A stretch of 64,000 bases of DNA from Ochotona curzoniae (lineage: Eukaryota > Chordata > Mammalia > Lagomorpha > Ochotonidae). Location: NCBI RefSeq assembly GCF_017591425.1, contig NW_024467121.1:23510707-23574706 (forward strand), written 5' to 3'. A program made the position numbers and the translations under genes. Positions 46,906 to 59,731 of the stretch are shown piece by piece; within the stretch, counting starts at the first letter, position 1, and each line of letters starts with the position of its first letter. The notes under the pieces were generated by a model. That model had not been told where the DNA came from. It did no database searches and worked only from the letters and a program-made list of their open reading frames with translations.

Positions 46906-48118
46906 GTAAGTGCAAAGAAGAGAAACATTACAGACATAATACTTAAATTTAGTGAATCTGTAATAGAAACCATGAAAAATAGTTTTAAATACATTGTTAG
47001 ACTGTATGGATTAAGTTTGTAGTATGTATGCATTTATAATTCCTTCTGTTATTTACATCCATGAATTTTTTGAAACAATGTTTTTACTTTTACACCCATG
47101 AATTTCATGATTATTAAAGCAAAGTTCCATAAGGCACATAAATTACCTATGGCATTTTAAAGAAACCTGAAAAAATAATAGCGTTGGAGAAGTTTCTAAG
47201 TTTTAAATTTAATGATTTTATTTTTTTTTTGTTTGTTGGCTTCTGGTTGATACTCGTGATGAAGCAGTACTATCTTGAAATATAAAAGAAATCACTAAAA
47301 TACATTTCACCAAATGAGGCTGCTTTTAAAGAGAGTACTTTATACTACAGTAATACTGAGAATATTGATACAGGAGAAATATGGTAGGTTTTCTTCACTT
47401 AGCACAGTATAAACTATGATTTGTATACTTTTATTGATTATTTTGACACAACCTGATTTTTAAAGTCCTATTCTTAGATTCTTTAAAATGGAGGGATAGT
47501 TTACAGCATTTATTTATTTTCCTGGTTCTGTGAAACACAGCAGCTATACTTTTGAAAGTAGAGATTTTTAATGGTTTAGAAATTTTTTAAATTGATCATT
47601 TGAAAGGTATTGCTAAGTATTAAAACAAACTTAGTTTGTTACATTGTCCATTGTAATAAGATGCTATTTGTTACCTTTTTGCAGCCTGTAAAGATAGGTA
47701 CACTGAGTGTGTCAGGTTGGGATTTGTTGTACAACCGGTATCCAAAAAATGCTGTTGAAACTGTAGTGGAAACATTATAACAGTTGATGTCCTAAAAAGC
47801 CTTCACTAGTGTAATTTTGGGGACACTTTGCGTTGCATGGATAAGGACTTTGGGGGCCTAGTAAAATGAACAGAGCTCATCACAATCACTAAGTTTATAT
47901 GCACTGAAAATTTTAATTTCAACTTTTTGCCTAGTAATACCTGTAGCTTATCTAAACAAAATTTGTTTTCTCTTTCCTGTAAACTGTTACTTGTAGATTC
48001 TTAAAGAACAGTAACAATTCATGTAATCAGTTATGCTTGAAAGTTTCTGAATATTCTGTTTTTGATATTGTAAGACTATAGGATTATATTAAAGACATTT
48101 TTTCTTTTTTATTTCAAG
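46906..48118 (+). other. AKT3: AKT3 intron between c.627 and c.628
   Basis: A short AT-rich intron of 1,213 bp with gtaagt donor and tttcaag acceptor. I see no SINE, LINE or other repeat in it, which makes it the only repeat-free intron in the window. Confidence 0.92.
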
Positions 48119-48187
48119 TCCTTGAAATATTCCTTCCAGACAAAAGACCGTTTGTGTTTTGTGATGGAATATGTTAACGGGGGAGAG
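48119..48187 (+). CDS. AKT3: AKT3 internal coding exon, c.628-696 (kinase strands 4-5, gatekeeper, hinge)
   Basis: Encodes residues 210-232: [18 protein letters not shown] then VNGGE. Met225 is the gatekeeper and Glu226-Val228 the hinge that binds the adenine of ATP. Lys218 and Val228 are AKT3-type; AKT1 has His and Ala. Length is 69 nt, phase 0-0. The donor GAG/gtgagt is strong. The acceptor is tttcaag, with A at -3 where C or T is usual, but with a long T-rich tract before it. The following exon of the kinase domain was not found in the 15.8 kb downstream, so the gene continues beyond the window. Confidence 0.97.
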
Positions 48188-49522
48188 GTGAGTCAAGAAA
48201 TACATCTGCATTTGCGTGGGAGTAGCTTCATTAGTTTTAATAACATTATTTCAGGTATAAATTATAATATAGCTAGTCTCTGCTTCTTGATAGGAATTTG
48301 TCTTCGTTGTATTACTTAGTAACTTCTGGTGAAATGTAGTTAATGTTCCTATACAAATACCTTTATTTCTAGAAAGTATAATTGTATTCTTTTTTACTAT
48401 ATTTTTAAATGTGAAAGGTTTTGCCACAAGTATGATTTTTGATATCATGTTATTGAGTTTTGGAATATAGTATTTACAGTGTTCATGCTTAGGGAGGCTT
48501 CCTGTGACACTGGGAGAGATCATTTTACCTGTGTTAAACTCAGACGAGCATCAGTGTTCAGGTACCCTGTAGCCAATTTTTCTCATCTCCCGCACAGTAG
48601 AGTAACCAGAGCCACATTGAAAGGATCTTGTCTTTCTGGAGAGAAACTCGGGCATGGTGGCAGTACATTTTGCTTTTTCATTTGTTACTTGTCCTTTCTC
48701 CTTCCTGTTTTTGATCTTAGTCTATGTGATGAAGGATTGAAACTTATTAACTTGAAATTATTCTTATTTTCAAAAAAATATTCTCTATAGGATATTCTTC
48801 TATAGAATTTGTAGGAATTCACTGCAATACTTAATTCTGACATTTGGTGAACGTGTCTTGAGTGGCTAGTTTTTATCAAAATCTGTAACTTATTCTTGCT
48901 ATGAGGAAGTTCATGATTTCTCTTATCACCACATTACAGATTAGAATAGACTGTGGAGGATGTAAGTGTTAATCCGTTGATAAAGTGCTTTAGCACTAAT
49001 TTAGCCTTATACTAGACTCCGTGAGGGGTACTGAGTTAAGAAGATTTCTCAGGTGCTGGTTGAACATAGAACAAGAAGAGTCTGTTCTGTTGTTATTACT
49101 GACCAGAAGTGACCCATTTGTGTGGGACCTGGATGTGTGAGAGAATATGAAAAAGAAGCTTGTTACAGAACTGTAGTGTGGGTCGATGCAAGCAACTGGT
49201 TGGATGTGGTGACAGCAGAGGAAAGATTCAAACCTGGCTTGGTTTAGAAAAAGGGAGAAATCACGAATGTGAAGTTAGGAATAATTTGTTTAAGTTAAGA
49301 TGATAAACTTCGTTTTGAAATTATTTTTTCTAATGTTCTAAGAAAATATGTATTTGGAAATATCAAAAAAGGAATTAGTAGGCAGGATTGTGGACAGATT
49401 TTGGAACTTTTTCCATAAAGATGAGGATTGAAGATATGGAAATGAAACTGATACTAGTAAAAGTTCTACCAAAATGAACCATGTAGCCATTCTAGGACTC
49501 AGCAGTTTCATTTCCAGAATTT

Positions 49523-49853
49523 TTTTTAAAAAGATTTGTTTATTTTTATTGGAAAGGCATATTTACAGAATGAAGGAGAGACAGGAAAATCTTCCATCAG
49601 CTGGTTCACTCTACAAATGGTTACAACAGCCAGAGTTGAGCTGACCCGAAGTCAGGAGCCAGGAATTCCCTCTAGGTCTACCTGGAGCTCCCTCCAGGAA
49701 CCGAACCTTTAGATCATCCACTACTGCTTTCCCAGGCCACAAACAAGGAGCTAGATGGGAAATAGAGCAGCCAGGACTCAAACCAATACCCACATGTGAG
49801 TGCTGTGGTGCTTGCAGGTGAAAGATTAGCCAATTGGACCATCGTGTTGGCTC
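49523..49853 (-). repeat. CSINE antisense, first repeat downstream of the last AKT3 exon
   Basis: T-rich tail, 'aatcttccatcagctggttc', 5' end 'ggaccatcgtgttggctcc'. Near full length, 1.34 kb past the 48187 donor, and oriented opposite to the CSINE immediately upstream of the 24114 exon. Confidence 0.92.
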
Positions 49854-50394
49854 CTTCACTTCTAGGAATTTATCCTGCAAGTAAACCAATACTCTACAAA
49901 ATGACATATGGATAGAGATTTTCATTGCTGCATCCTAACACCTTAAATGAGCATTCAGTGAGAAGACTGATTAAATAGTGTTATAGCCTGCAGTCCACTC
50001 TATTAAAAATAATGAAGCAGTTCAGTATGAGCTGTAGGAAAGCAAGGTGCATTCTATGAAGCATACTCTCATTGTATGAGAAGACCGTAAAATCACATAT
50101 GTTTATGCATGAGTATGTTTGTTTATGCAGTGAGTATCTCTGGAATGACTGACTGACTATTAGAACTTGACTTTGGGATGATAAACTGAGTGGGTCAGGA
50201 CAGGTTGGGAGGGAACTCACCTTTCACTTGTGTGTTCTTGTGCAGCTTTTGTATTTTTGCCATACACATATATTTTAATTGAAATGTCCTTCATAACTGA
50301 AAACAAACAAATGGATCAATGACTAGACAGGGTAAAAATAATATGATGAAAATGATCAACTAAAGATAAAAATTCATAGAAATACTCTTAAATG

Positions 50395-50590
50395 TCTTGT
50401 TTTTAATGTAATATCATGTATACATCTATTATAACATCTGTCACACTGTTTTAAAATTACTTTCTTGAATATTTGCACATCCTTCTTACTTAGCTTCATA
50501 AGGGGCTTGTCCAATGGCTACCCTCAACTCATATGTGGCACATACTAGATGCTTAACAAGGATTTATTGAGTTATTTGAGTAAATAAAAG
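50395..50590 (+). repeat. LINE-2 3' end
   Basis: 'gtggcacatactagatgctt' then 'aacaaggatttattgagtta' is the L2 terminus. Confidence 0.65.
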
Positions 50591-50739
50591 AAACAACCAA
50601 TTTTCTCAGAAACTGTGGATAAGCAAAATTAACAAAGTATCAAGAGAAAATTACTGACAAATAGGAAAAAGCCTAGAAAATGATAAGCCGCATTAACTTG
50701 GAAAGATACCTGAAAGTGTATATTTGGAAGAGGATGTCT

Positions 50740-50960
50740 TCAAGTTTTTTTATAAAATACATTTGACCTTCTGTGTGAGGCACTGTGGTGGATACTGTGA
50801 GTCATACAGTACACTGATCTTAACCTCAGAGTTTGTAATCTATTAGGGATGATAAGAAACATAAACTATACAAAATATAAGGTGGAAATGATCACTTGTA
50901 TTGAGAGAAGGGAGACTTTTGCAGGGGGAGGAAGGAATGCCTTGCCACAGGGAGCTAGCT
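50740..50960 (-). repeat. LINE-2 fragment, antisense
   Basis: 'gaggcactgtggtggatact' and 'gtttgtaatctattagggat' match antisense L2. Confidence 0.5.
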
Positions 50961-52717
50961 GGCTTCTACCATGTGATTCTAAATCTGCAGTGTTTATGAT
51001 ATTAATTAATGATTGTTGAAAAAATTTTACACACAAAAACAGGTTTTCAGACTAACCAGATGGTTTCCTTTAGCATTAAATAGCAGTTAAATTTTACATT
51101 ATTTCTCCTGTTTGGCATGTAGTTGTCTTTTTTTCCCCCCAGAATTTCTGTTTTTGAATTGAGCTATAGATAACTAAGTTTACTTTAAATTTGAGTTAAA
51201 TTTGGCTATTTAATGTTTTGCAGCAGGTAAACAGATTCCATACAGATAAATGCATTCCATGATATGTATTTTCACAGTGCACAGATAATAATTATTGGGT
51301 TGCCCTATATGGAGTATTATTTGTCTATTTCAGCAAAATGGAATATTTATGCATATAAATTCAAATTTTTGTTTTAGATTATGAAATATACTTCAGATAT
51401 ATATGTCTTAGAACATACAGTGTTATTTTACTTATTCAGTTATCATTGCCAGGGAGGAAATCTATGTTCAGCATAGGTTAAATTGTGATGAGATTAAATT
51501 TGGCTTTGTCATGTAGTTCCTTTTTGCACATTGTACTCCGGAATGGTTCCTGGAAATAAAGAAAACACAGTAGAGAATATAATGAACATAACTGGTATGT
51601 TGTTGAGGGAGAGGGTAAAGAAAGCTCTAGGCTTCTGTAGACCATGTACACTGGCACTTCTGTATTCTCCATGCCTTACCCACTGCACCAATCTGTGTGG
51701 TGACTAGGAGACTTAGAGAGCCGCTGTCCATAAGCAGTAAGCTCTGAAGGCAGCATTCTCACATCTTTTCGTGTCCAGTTTTTACACAGCTTGGGCTTCT
51801 TTAGTATACTCATGGAGATGGCTAGTCTGCTTTTTCTTCAATTTGTGCTTATTGCTCACTGATTCTTAATTAGCATTAATGTTGTTTTAACCTATGTTCT
51901 GAAATAGTTAACTTGAGGCATAAATATAGCAGTTGAAACATTTCGGTGTTTTGATTTTCTTCGCATGTGCAACTATCTGCCCTTCCTTCACCCTGGTAGG
52001 TGGCACAGGAGTTTAGCATATTTATTGTGATGCTGAACTCTCCAGTGGTATTTAAAGACATGTGGTTTAATGAAGTGGATTGTGAGAGAAATATTAACTG
52101 TGAGAAATCAACACTGGCCTCAAGCAGGCATACCAACACAATGGAATTGCATATAGTTTATATCCAAAGACATGTACACATCCAGCAATATATAGCCCAG
52201 ATAGCTAGGTAGAATTAAGTAGCATTTAAATGCCATTCTAGGGTAAGGGATTGAGGAGTGATGGGGGAAGGTTGATTATTGGGTACTAAGTTACAGCTAG
52301 ATAGAAATAAGATATTGTGGGATTCTTGTAGATAATATGCTGTGTATTTCTGCATTTAAAAAAAAAGAAGGCTCCAAAAGAAAGAAAAAAGCTAAAAGAG
52401 GGTTTCATTGTTGTCAGTATAAAGAATTACTATATGTTTGAGGCAGTGGATGAGTTTATCATAACTGGATGGTATAGCTATCTGTACATGTATGGATACT
52501 TCTCATGGTACCACAGGTATTTATTTCTTTTCTGTTGAAATTTGTTTAAATTAAAAAAAAAAAAACACTGTCATTCTACCTATTCTACCTGATAAGTACA
52601 TTCACAAAGTGATCTCAATATAAAAGAAATAACTTTGTTCTTCTTTTGTTCCATGCCAGCTCCTGGTTAGCATTTGTAAAGCTTATGAAGTATGAATTCT
52701 GGAGCTTAAAATGTAGT

Positions 52718-53200
52718 TTCATTTTTAAAACTTATTATTTTATGATACAGTTCCATAGGCTCTGGGATTTTTCCTCCCACCTCCCCCAGTGCGCTTCATC
52801 CTACTGATTTCCTCTGTTATTACAATGGTACAATTCTTCATAAATAGTCATAAGTCCATCTTTCTGCTATGTAAGTGTATCCTGACATTGTAGGTATGGA
52901 CAATGGCAGAGAGTCCAACATCCCATTATCAAGATACATTTCACAGTTTCATTGGGAGTTCATTTTTTATTTGGAAGAAGAGAAACTGCATTGTATTTTC
53001 ACATCTGTATGTGGTAGTCTTTACTACACAGTTACTATACATCCCTTTAAATGAAAAGCCATAAAACAAAATCAAGAACAAGAAGAAAATAGAAAATTTA
53101 CAACAATGTGAACTTAAAAAACAAGCTACTGGGTGACTAGTGTGCTGCTGAAAAAATGAAAAACTCAAAAGCTTTATTGAAGAAAACAGTGCTACTGTAT
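52718..53200 (-). repeat. L1 3' end and 3'UTR, antisense (part of a rearranged L1)
   Basis: 'tttatgatacagttccatag' (3' terminus), 'catcctgacattgtaggtat' and 'tttcattgggagtt' run in the order expected of an antisense L1 3'UTR. Confidence 0.7.
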
Positions 53201-53209
53201 GACCTGTGT

Positions 53210-53594
53210 GTCAATGAAAAAATTAATAAGAAAAAGCTTTTTAAAAGAAATGAAAAAAGAAAGATATCAAAATCCATGAAATAAGCAAAAACAGCATTGG
53301 AAAGTACATTTATAACATCAGGTACTTACAAAATATCAAGATATCTCAAGTAAATGATCTAATACTGCATCTCAAGGACTTATTAAAAAGAAAAAATGAA
53401 CAGGAAGCAAGAAATGATAAAAATAACAAAACTAAATGGAATTGAAACAAAAAACCTGTACAAATTACAGCAAAAAAGCGCCAGTTTTTAAGAAGATGAG
53501 CAAAACAAAATTATAGCTAGACCAACAAAGAAAAACAAGAGAAAAACCAAGTAAAATTACAGACAAAAGAGAAAACATCATAAGAGACTAGTAA
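53210..53594 (+). repeat. L1 ORF2 internal segment, sense orientation (inverted relative to its neighbours)
   Basis: A-rich DNA matching the ORF2 endonuclease-RT linker: 'caagtaaatgatctaatact', 'gaaataatgg'-type and 'tagctagaccaacaaag' phrases, in sense order. Both neighbouring L1 pieces are antisense. Confidence 0.7.
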
Positions 53595-54209
53595 GGCAAT
53601 CTTTTCTTGATGAATGTATGCTTTAGTCATTCATCTCTTAATATTTTTCATATTGAAGTCTATATTTTATAAAAATGGGCTATTCTATCTCATTTTTCTT
53701 TTTCATTAGCCTGGAATAATTTTTTCCATCCTTTCGTTTCAGTTCCCGCATATCTTTGTTGGTGAGATGTGTCTCCTGTTGGCAACAGATAAATGGGTTT
53801 TGTTCTATGACCTTTGATTGGTGAATTTAAATCATTTATATTCAGGGTTAATATCGATAGATGGTAATGTGGTCCTGTCATTTTAACCATGGGTTATTCA
53901 TTATTTGAGTTAGTCTTTTTTTGTTGTTTTATTGGGGCGTTATCCACATTTTGGTAGGTGCTACTGTTTTTCTTTGTCAGTAGAACATCTTTAAGTATTA
54001 TTTGTATGGTTGGTCCTGGAAGAGGTAAATTCTTTGTGTAGAATAATTTTATTTCATTTTCAAAGGCAAAGGAAAGCTTTGCTGGGTGAGTTTTTGGGGC
54101 TGACAGTTTTTTCCTTTTAGAATCTGGAATGTGTCAATCCATTCTCTTCTGGTCCATAGAGTTTCCTCTAAGAAATCAGCTGTGAGTCTGACTGGGGGTG
54201 GGTTTTTTA

Positions 54210-54539
54210 AAAAAAGATTTATTTTTATTACAAAGTCAGATATACAAAGAGGAGGAGGAGGAAAGACAGAGAGGAAGATCTTCATCCGATGATTCACTCC
54301 CCAAGTGAACGCAACAGCCGATGCTATGCCGATCCGAAGCCAGGATCCAGGAACTTCTTCCAGGTCTTCCATGCGGGTGCAGGGTCCCAAGGCTTTGGGC
54401 TGTCCTCAACTGCTTTCCCAGGCCACAGGCAGGGAGCTGGATGGGAAGTGGAACTGCCGGGATTAGAACCAGTGCTGATATGGGATCCCAGGCGTGTTCA
54501 AGGCGAGGACTTTAGCTTCTAGGACACAGCGCTGGGCCC
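54210..54539 (-). repeat. CSINE nested in L1 ORF1, antisense
   Basis: Full length, with 'gccgatccgaagccaggatc' and 'aggcgaggactttagcttct'. It separates the two halves of ORF1. Confidence 0.93.
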
Positions 54540-54800
54540 AATTGATTTTTTTCATGTGCATATTTAAGGATCTTTTCCCCATGTTCAGCTAAAGAGAGCT
54601 TGATTATTGTGTTTCATGGCAAAGATCACTTTTTGTCAACCCTATTGGGAGTTCTGTGGCCCTCCCATATTTTGTTTCCAAATTCTTTGTCCAGATTAGG
54701 GAATTTTTCCATTATTATTCCATTGAATACATTTTTAAACCCAGCTTCTTTTTCTGTGCCTTCTGGAACTCCTGTGATTCTTACATTTGCCCTTTTAATA

Positions 54801-54851
54801 GTGTCCCTTAATTCTTTTTTTTTTTTTTTTTTTTGGTGTCCCTTAATTCTT
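54801..54851 (-). other. Poly(A)-only insertion with 16-bp target duplication
   Basis: 'gtgtcccttaattctt' occurs at 54801-54816 and at 54836-54851. Between them are only about 18 T and one G. On the minus strand this is an A tail with no body: the product of an extremely 5'-truncated retrotransposition. It lies inside the L1 ORF1 remnant. Confidence 0.8.
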
Positions 54852-55309
54852 GAATATTTTCTTCCTTGACTCAGTTCTTCTTCAGCTTTTTTTAACCGCC
54901 TCCTCGCCCGCCCCGTGTTGAAGAAAATGTCTTTCAAGTCTGAGTGCTCTGGTATGAGATGGGGTAGTGAAGACCCCACTAGGAACTCACTTGTTTGCAG
55001 AAATGCCATTTGGATTGAGACTTGATGGCAGAGTACAGGGCGGAGGATCTGGACAAAAAGATTGTGCAGTGGCACTGATGAGAAAACCCTGTGGAGAGTG
55101 AGACAGGTGGAGACACACAGCAATAGCTGCGTTGCATTTTCCCAAGGCAGGATGGGACGCCTCCCACTTCCAGACCTGGGAGGACAGCTGGATAAAGACC
55201 TTGTTCTCATGTCATTCAGATTAGGCCATTGCAAAAGATGCTTAGGAAATGGAATGGAATGAGTTGTACAATTATACTTTCAAATTAACAAGGACCTGGA
55301 TAAAAATAA

Positions 55310-55480
55310 TAGAAAGATGATAGGCTTTGGAGCTAGCTGATCTTAGTTTGAATTTCAATCTTGCCATAAAATCTGGAGATATTTCTTCTAGGCTGTAATG
55401 CCCTTAACACTCAGAGCTAAGCATGTTTATTGTTTTTATGGTATTAGTATCAAGCATATTGCATAAGTATCCTGGATAAA
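55310..55480 (+). repeat. MIR
   Basis: 'ggctttggagctagctgatc' then 'gtttgaatttcaatcttgcc' is the MIR head and core. Confidence 0.65.
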
Positions 55481-55644
55481 GACATGTTTCATAATAGATT
55501 TAAATATTTTAAAATAATTTGAGATTTTTGACCTTTTAAAAGGATGTAGTATTCTGTTCTCCAGATGAAGAATCTATTAACATTTAACGAGTAGGAGTGT
55601 GCAGTCTTTTTTATAACCATGTTGATATCTTTTTAGTGAAATTT

Positions 55645-55856
55645 TTATAAAAGATTTATTTTATTTATTTGAAAAGAACAGTGACAGAGAAGAAGAGGGA
55701 GAGACAGAGAGATCTTCGAATATTGGTTCACTCTCCAGGTAGCTGTAATATCTAGGGCTGGGAAGGCCTGAGCCTGGAGCTTCAGCCTAGTCTCCTACAA
55801 TATAAGCTGCTAATGTCACAGGCAGTAGCTTAACCCCTGAGCCTCAGTGCTAGTCC
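55645..55856 (-). repeat. CSINE antisense, internally deleted
   Basis: 'aaagatttattttatttatt' tail through 'ggagcttcagcctagtctcc', then jumps to the 5' end 'gctaatgtcacaggcagtag'. Confidence 0.8.
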
Positions 55857-55979
55857 TATTATAATGAAATATCTAATTATGAGTTATTTTAATTATGGAA
55901 ATCTATTAGAATGTGAAATTATTTTCTAGTTTTTTGTATTCAGTGTGTTATTACATTTTTATAAGGTGACTTTTTGGTT

Positions 55980-56256
55980 TTTTTTTACTCTCATTGTTTG
56001 AAAGAGTGATGGAAAAGAGGGACAGAAAGTTCCCACTGCAGCCAGGGCTGGACCAGGACAAAGCCAGGCACCTGGACCTCCATTCCAAGTCTCCTATGTG
56101 GATGGCAGGGTCCTTAGCATTGGGAATCTTCTGCAGCCTTTTCCAGCATGAGCTGCATCAGTAGTGGGACAGCTAGGACATGAACCAGTGTCCATATGGG
56201 ATGCTACCATTGCAAGCCGTGACCTGATTAATCTGCAGTACCATGATGCAGACCCC
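55980..56256 (-). repeat. CSINE antisense, old
   Basis: 'gaccaggacaaagccaggca' to 'taatctgcagtaccatgatg'. Confidence 0.7.
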
Positions 56257-56474
56257 ATTATCGTTAACATATTTTATATTTAATTGCATTATTAAGACAA
56301 GACATCCTTATAGTTTCTCTTTTTTGCTATCCTTTTGAAACAACTTTGCTTTATTTTCCATTTATTTTTCTGTGTATAATGCACAGAGATCGAGAGCAGA
56401 TTGTGAGAAGGATATGCACCATCCAGAATATGATTCATATTAATCACTCTGTGAAGTATAAGAATATTTGATTC

Positions 56475-56811
56475 AGGGGCCTAGCACTTTGGCTCAATTG
56501 ACTAAATCCTCACCTTACAAGTCCTGGGATCTATATGGGTGCTGGTTTGTGTCTGGGTTGCTCTGTTTCCTATTCAGCTTCCTGCCTGTGGCCTGGGAAA
56601 GCAGCATAGATGGCACAAGTTCTTGGACTCTGAACTCACTTGGCAGACCTTGGAAGAAGTTCCTGGCTCCTGGCTTCAGGTTGGCTGAGCTTTGCCCATT
56701 GCAGCCATTTGGGGAGTGAGCTAGTGGATGGAAAATCTTTCTTTCTCTCCTTCTCCCTGTCAATTTGATCTGCTGTTCCAAGAAAAAAAAATACATTTTT
56801 AAAAAGAAAAA
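56475..56811 (+). repeat. CSINE with perfect 12-bp TSD
   Basis: AATATTTGATTC stands at 56463-56474 and 56812-56823. The body is complete; the tail is A-rich and impure. Confidence 0.93.
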
Positions 56812-58381
56812 AATATTTGATTCTATGAAAGTATTCTGACGTTTATGTTATAGTGTTAAGTGCTACTGTTTCAGTTCTGTAGTATAGTATTTTTGATTAG
56901 CTTTCCTCTGTGTGAGCTAGAGTCAGTGTTCTTAGGGATTTTTATGTACTGAAGAGATGTGTTACTCAGCTTCGTTGTACAGGCAAGTCTTATTGCTTAG
57001 CTAATTACTTATTTTTGGGACGCTCTGATTTTAAGCTAAGTCAGTATTATGTTTATGAATCTAATTGTTGAAATTGAGAACTATATTATTAAACATAATT
57101 TGTTATTCTCTAGACAGCCAGTCTTTCTGTTTCAGAGGGATATTACAAAGTTATTTAGGTACTGGTTGTAAGAAAAAAAAAGATAATTGACTTTAAAACC
57201 TTGAATTACAGTGATAGTCAGAACATTTTAAATTCCTAGTCTTCAGTTTCTTTTGGCAAGCTTTTTACACTACAGATACAACTACTATTCAAAATACCAT
57301 CTATTTAAATAAGCATTCTGGGTTTGTGATGAAGTGGAGAATATATTTAGTAGCTTGAGATAATCTATTTACATAAATATTCCTATATCATAACTAAGCA
57401 CAACACAGAAAAAAATAAGTATTTAGTCTTTTCCTAAAGGGTATTTCTAAATGTATCCTTTCTTCTTGAGCAACAAACATTTTTTTTAAGCAAAAGCAAT
57501 GTCCTTAACTTATTGTGCATGGCTTTTTTGTGTGTGTATAATAAAGCACTTACCTTCAAAAACTTCACACTTGAGCTTAGCTAAAATACCAAGAGGCAAA
57601 ACAAAAGTTAAGCCTAATTTTCCTCACCAAAAGTTTCTTGGGAAGCAGTTTTCAAATTTATTCATTGAAGTATACATTTATCAGGCTCATAATATTTGCT
57701 CTGACTTATTGTGCTAAAGATGCAGAGTGCTTGCCTAGTCTCTTTCCCTGTGCCTCGATGAGTAAATTGGCAGAGCTTGACTGCAAGAGCAAATGCCTAC
57801 CCTACAAGGGATTATATCTCAAATAGCTGCTTTATTCTTGATCTGTGTCATTTTCTGAGACTACTACTATTCAGTGATTATCTTTCTAGTTATGTTAGTT
57901 ATTTTAAATTCTTTTTTTATGTTTCATCACTTTACTGGATGTCAGGGACACCTGTGCTTGGGATTTCTCTTCCTGAGTGGTGTTCCTGAAAGTCTCCTAG
58001 GCAGATGGAGGCCACGTCGTTGTCCTCGGCTCTTGCAGGGATTGTGGTCCAGCACTGCCTATAATCCAGGATCTGACAGTGTTTCTGTCAAATACTTATT
58101 CCAGTTTTCACTTTCTTTTGATTTATATCATGATTTCCATTGCCCAGCAATTGAAGCTCAGTCTTGTGGACTTTTTATTCATATTTTCTAGTTTTTAAAA
58201 TTCAGTTTCATATTTTTTAGCTTTTAATTACATACAATTCAATTTGTTTTTGTGTTACATATAGTTATTCTTTACTGTAATTGGAAGGCTATTTTCACAT
58301 TGTTTTCATTATATATATGTATTCAAACTATTTTTACGTAGAAAATAGCTTTTATGTTTCTTTTTTTATAAAAGGACATGT

Positions 58382-58726
58382 AGGTCTGGCGTGGTAGGCT
58401 AGTGACTAATGTGCTTGCATTGCATGCGCCAGGATCCCATATGGGTGCTGGTGCATATCTTGGCTGCTCCATTTCTCTTCCAACTCCCTGCTTGTGACCT
58501 GAGAAGGCAGTGGAAGACAGCCCAAATCCTTGGGTCCCTGCACCCATGTGCCACACCTACAACAAGCTCCTGGCTCCTGACTCTTGGCTTCTTCTGTCCA
58601 GCTCGGCTTCAGATCAGCTCTGCTCCAACCATTGCAGCCGCTTGGGGAGAGGACCAGCAGCTGGAAGATCTCTGTCTTTAGTCTCTGTAAATCTGACTTT
58701 CCAGTAAAAATAAATAAATCTTTTTT
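58382..58726 (+). repeat. CSINE with perfect 11-bp TSD
   Basis: AAAGGACATGT stands at 58371-58381 and 58727-58737. Full length, with 'aggatcccatatgggtgctg' and 'ccagtaaaaataaataaatc'. Confidence 0.94.
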
Positions 58727-59286
58727 AAAGGACATGTGTAAAAAAGTAATTGTTATTGCACTTAAAACTATATCTTGCCAGTTTTTTCATTTTTGCAAAA
58801 GTTTTATTTGTTTATGTACTGACCACTAGTATGTAAAGATGCTTGTCTTACCACTTTGGCGATGCTATTTCTTGAAGTTTAAACATGTCTAATTTATGTT
58901 TTTATCTCTACTACATTGATATTTTAGTTGGCATGCTTTCATATTCTAGACTAATTTATATTATGCTTATGTTAATTGTATGCTTTACCCAATTTTTTGA
59001 ATGTTGTATTCATTTGAAGTGTTCAGTTTTATTTCCATTTTTGCTATCTGTGAAGTTTTAATTCTAGTTTTTCATTTGTGATTTGTTCCATTTCCTGTGT
59101 CCTTGGAAAATCTTTATTCTGATATCATTTTTCAGGTCTTCCCTCCACAGTTGGGGAGCAGATTTCATATGATATTTCAAAACAGACACGCACATACACA
59201 CAATATGATATTCAAATCAGTGTAAGCAGACCTTTCTCTTCCAGCATTTCTTTGTGATAAGACTATCAAAATTTCTTGTAATTTTT

Positions 59287-59582
59287 TTGAATTTTTTTAT
59301 TACATATTTGAAAGAGAAAGGACACTGAGAGAGAACGTCCTTCTGCTGATTCACTCCCCAAACGCTTACAGCACCCAGCAAGGTTGTAGTAGGTGCTAGC
59401 TGTGAGCCTATAACTGATTCCCAATGTGCAGTGGGGGTGGTAGAGCTCCAGGTAAGAGCTATCACCTACTGCCTCTCAGGGTGCCTGTTGAGAGGAAACC
59501 GGCGTTGAACTGACCACTGGAATTAGCACTTGAACATGCAATGTTAACATCCCATTAAATATTTATGCCTAATGCCCATCCT
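59287..59582 (-). repeat. CSINE antisense, old
   Basis: T-rich tail, 'gctgattcactccccaaacg', and a diverged 5' half. Confidence 0.7.
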
Positions 59583-59731
59583 TTTTTAGTAATGTTTTTT
59601 TTTTTCCCTCCTGAATGATAGAATTTCAGAACTTCTCCTGTCTTACAGATCAACTCTTCCCCATCTCTACCTCCCAGGTTTTTACTGGTTTCATGCTTTA
59701 TATTTAACTACTAAACTCATAAAATTACTTT

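Larger units (their letters stand above)
53595..54960 (-). mobile_element. L1 ORF1-ORF2 junction region, antisense, broken
   Basis: On the minus strand, left of a nested CSINE, are ORF1 C-terminal residues (RREWIDTF...KGKNCQPQKL, 54049-54190), a short intergenic gap, then the ORF2 endonuclease start (LSILTLNINDLNSPIKGH, from 53890 leftward). Right of the CSINE are the ORF1 central residues (VRITGVPEGTEKE, FPNLDKE, HRTPNR; 54626-54790) and part of the coiled coil. Stops and indels make it inactive. 54960-55230 may be its 5' part but is not recognised. Confidence 0.82.

Noticed and set aside
54626..55234. 202-codon ORF on the - strand as a host gene
   Set aside because: Its second half is L1 ORF1, interrupted by a poly(A) insertion; the first half has no recognisable protein.
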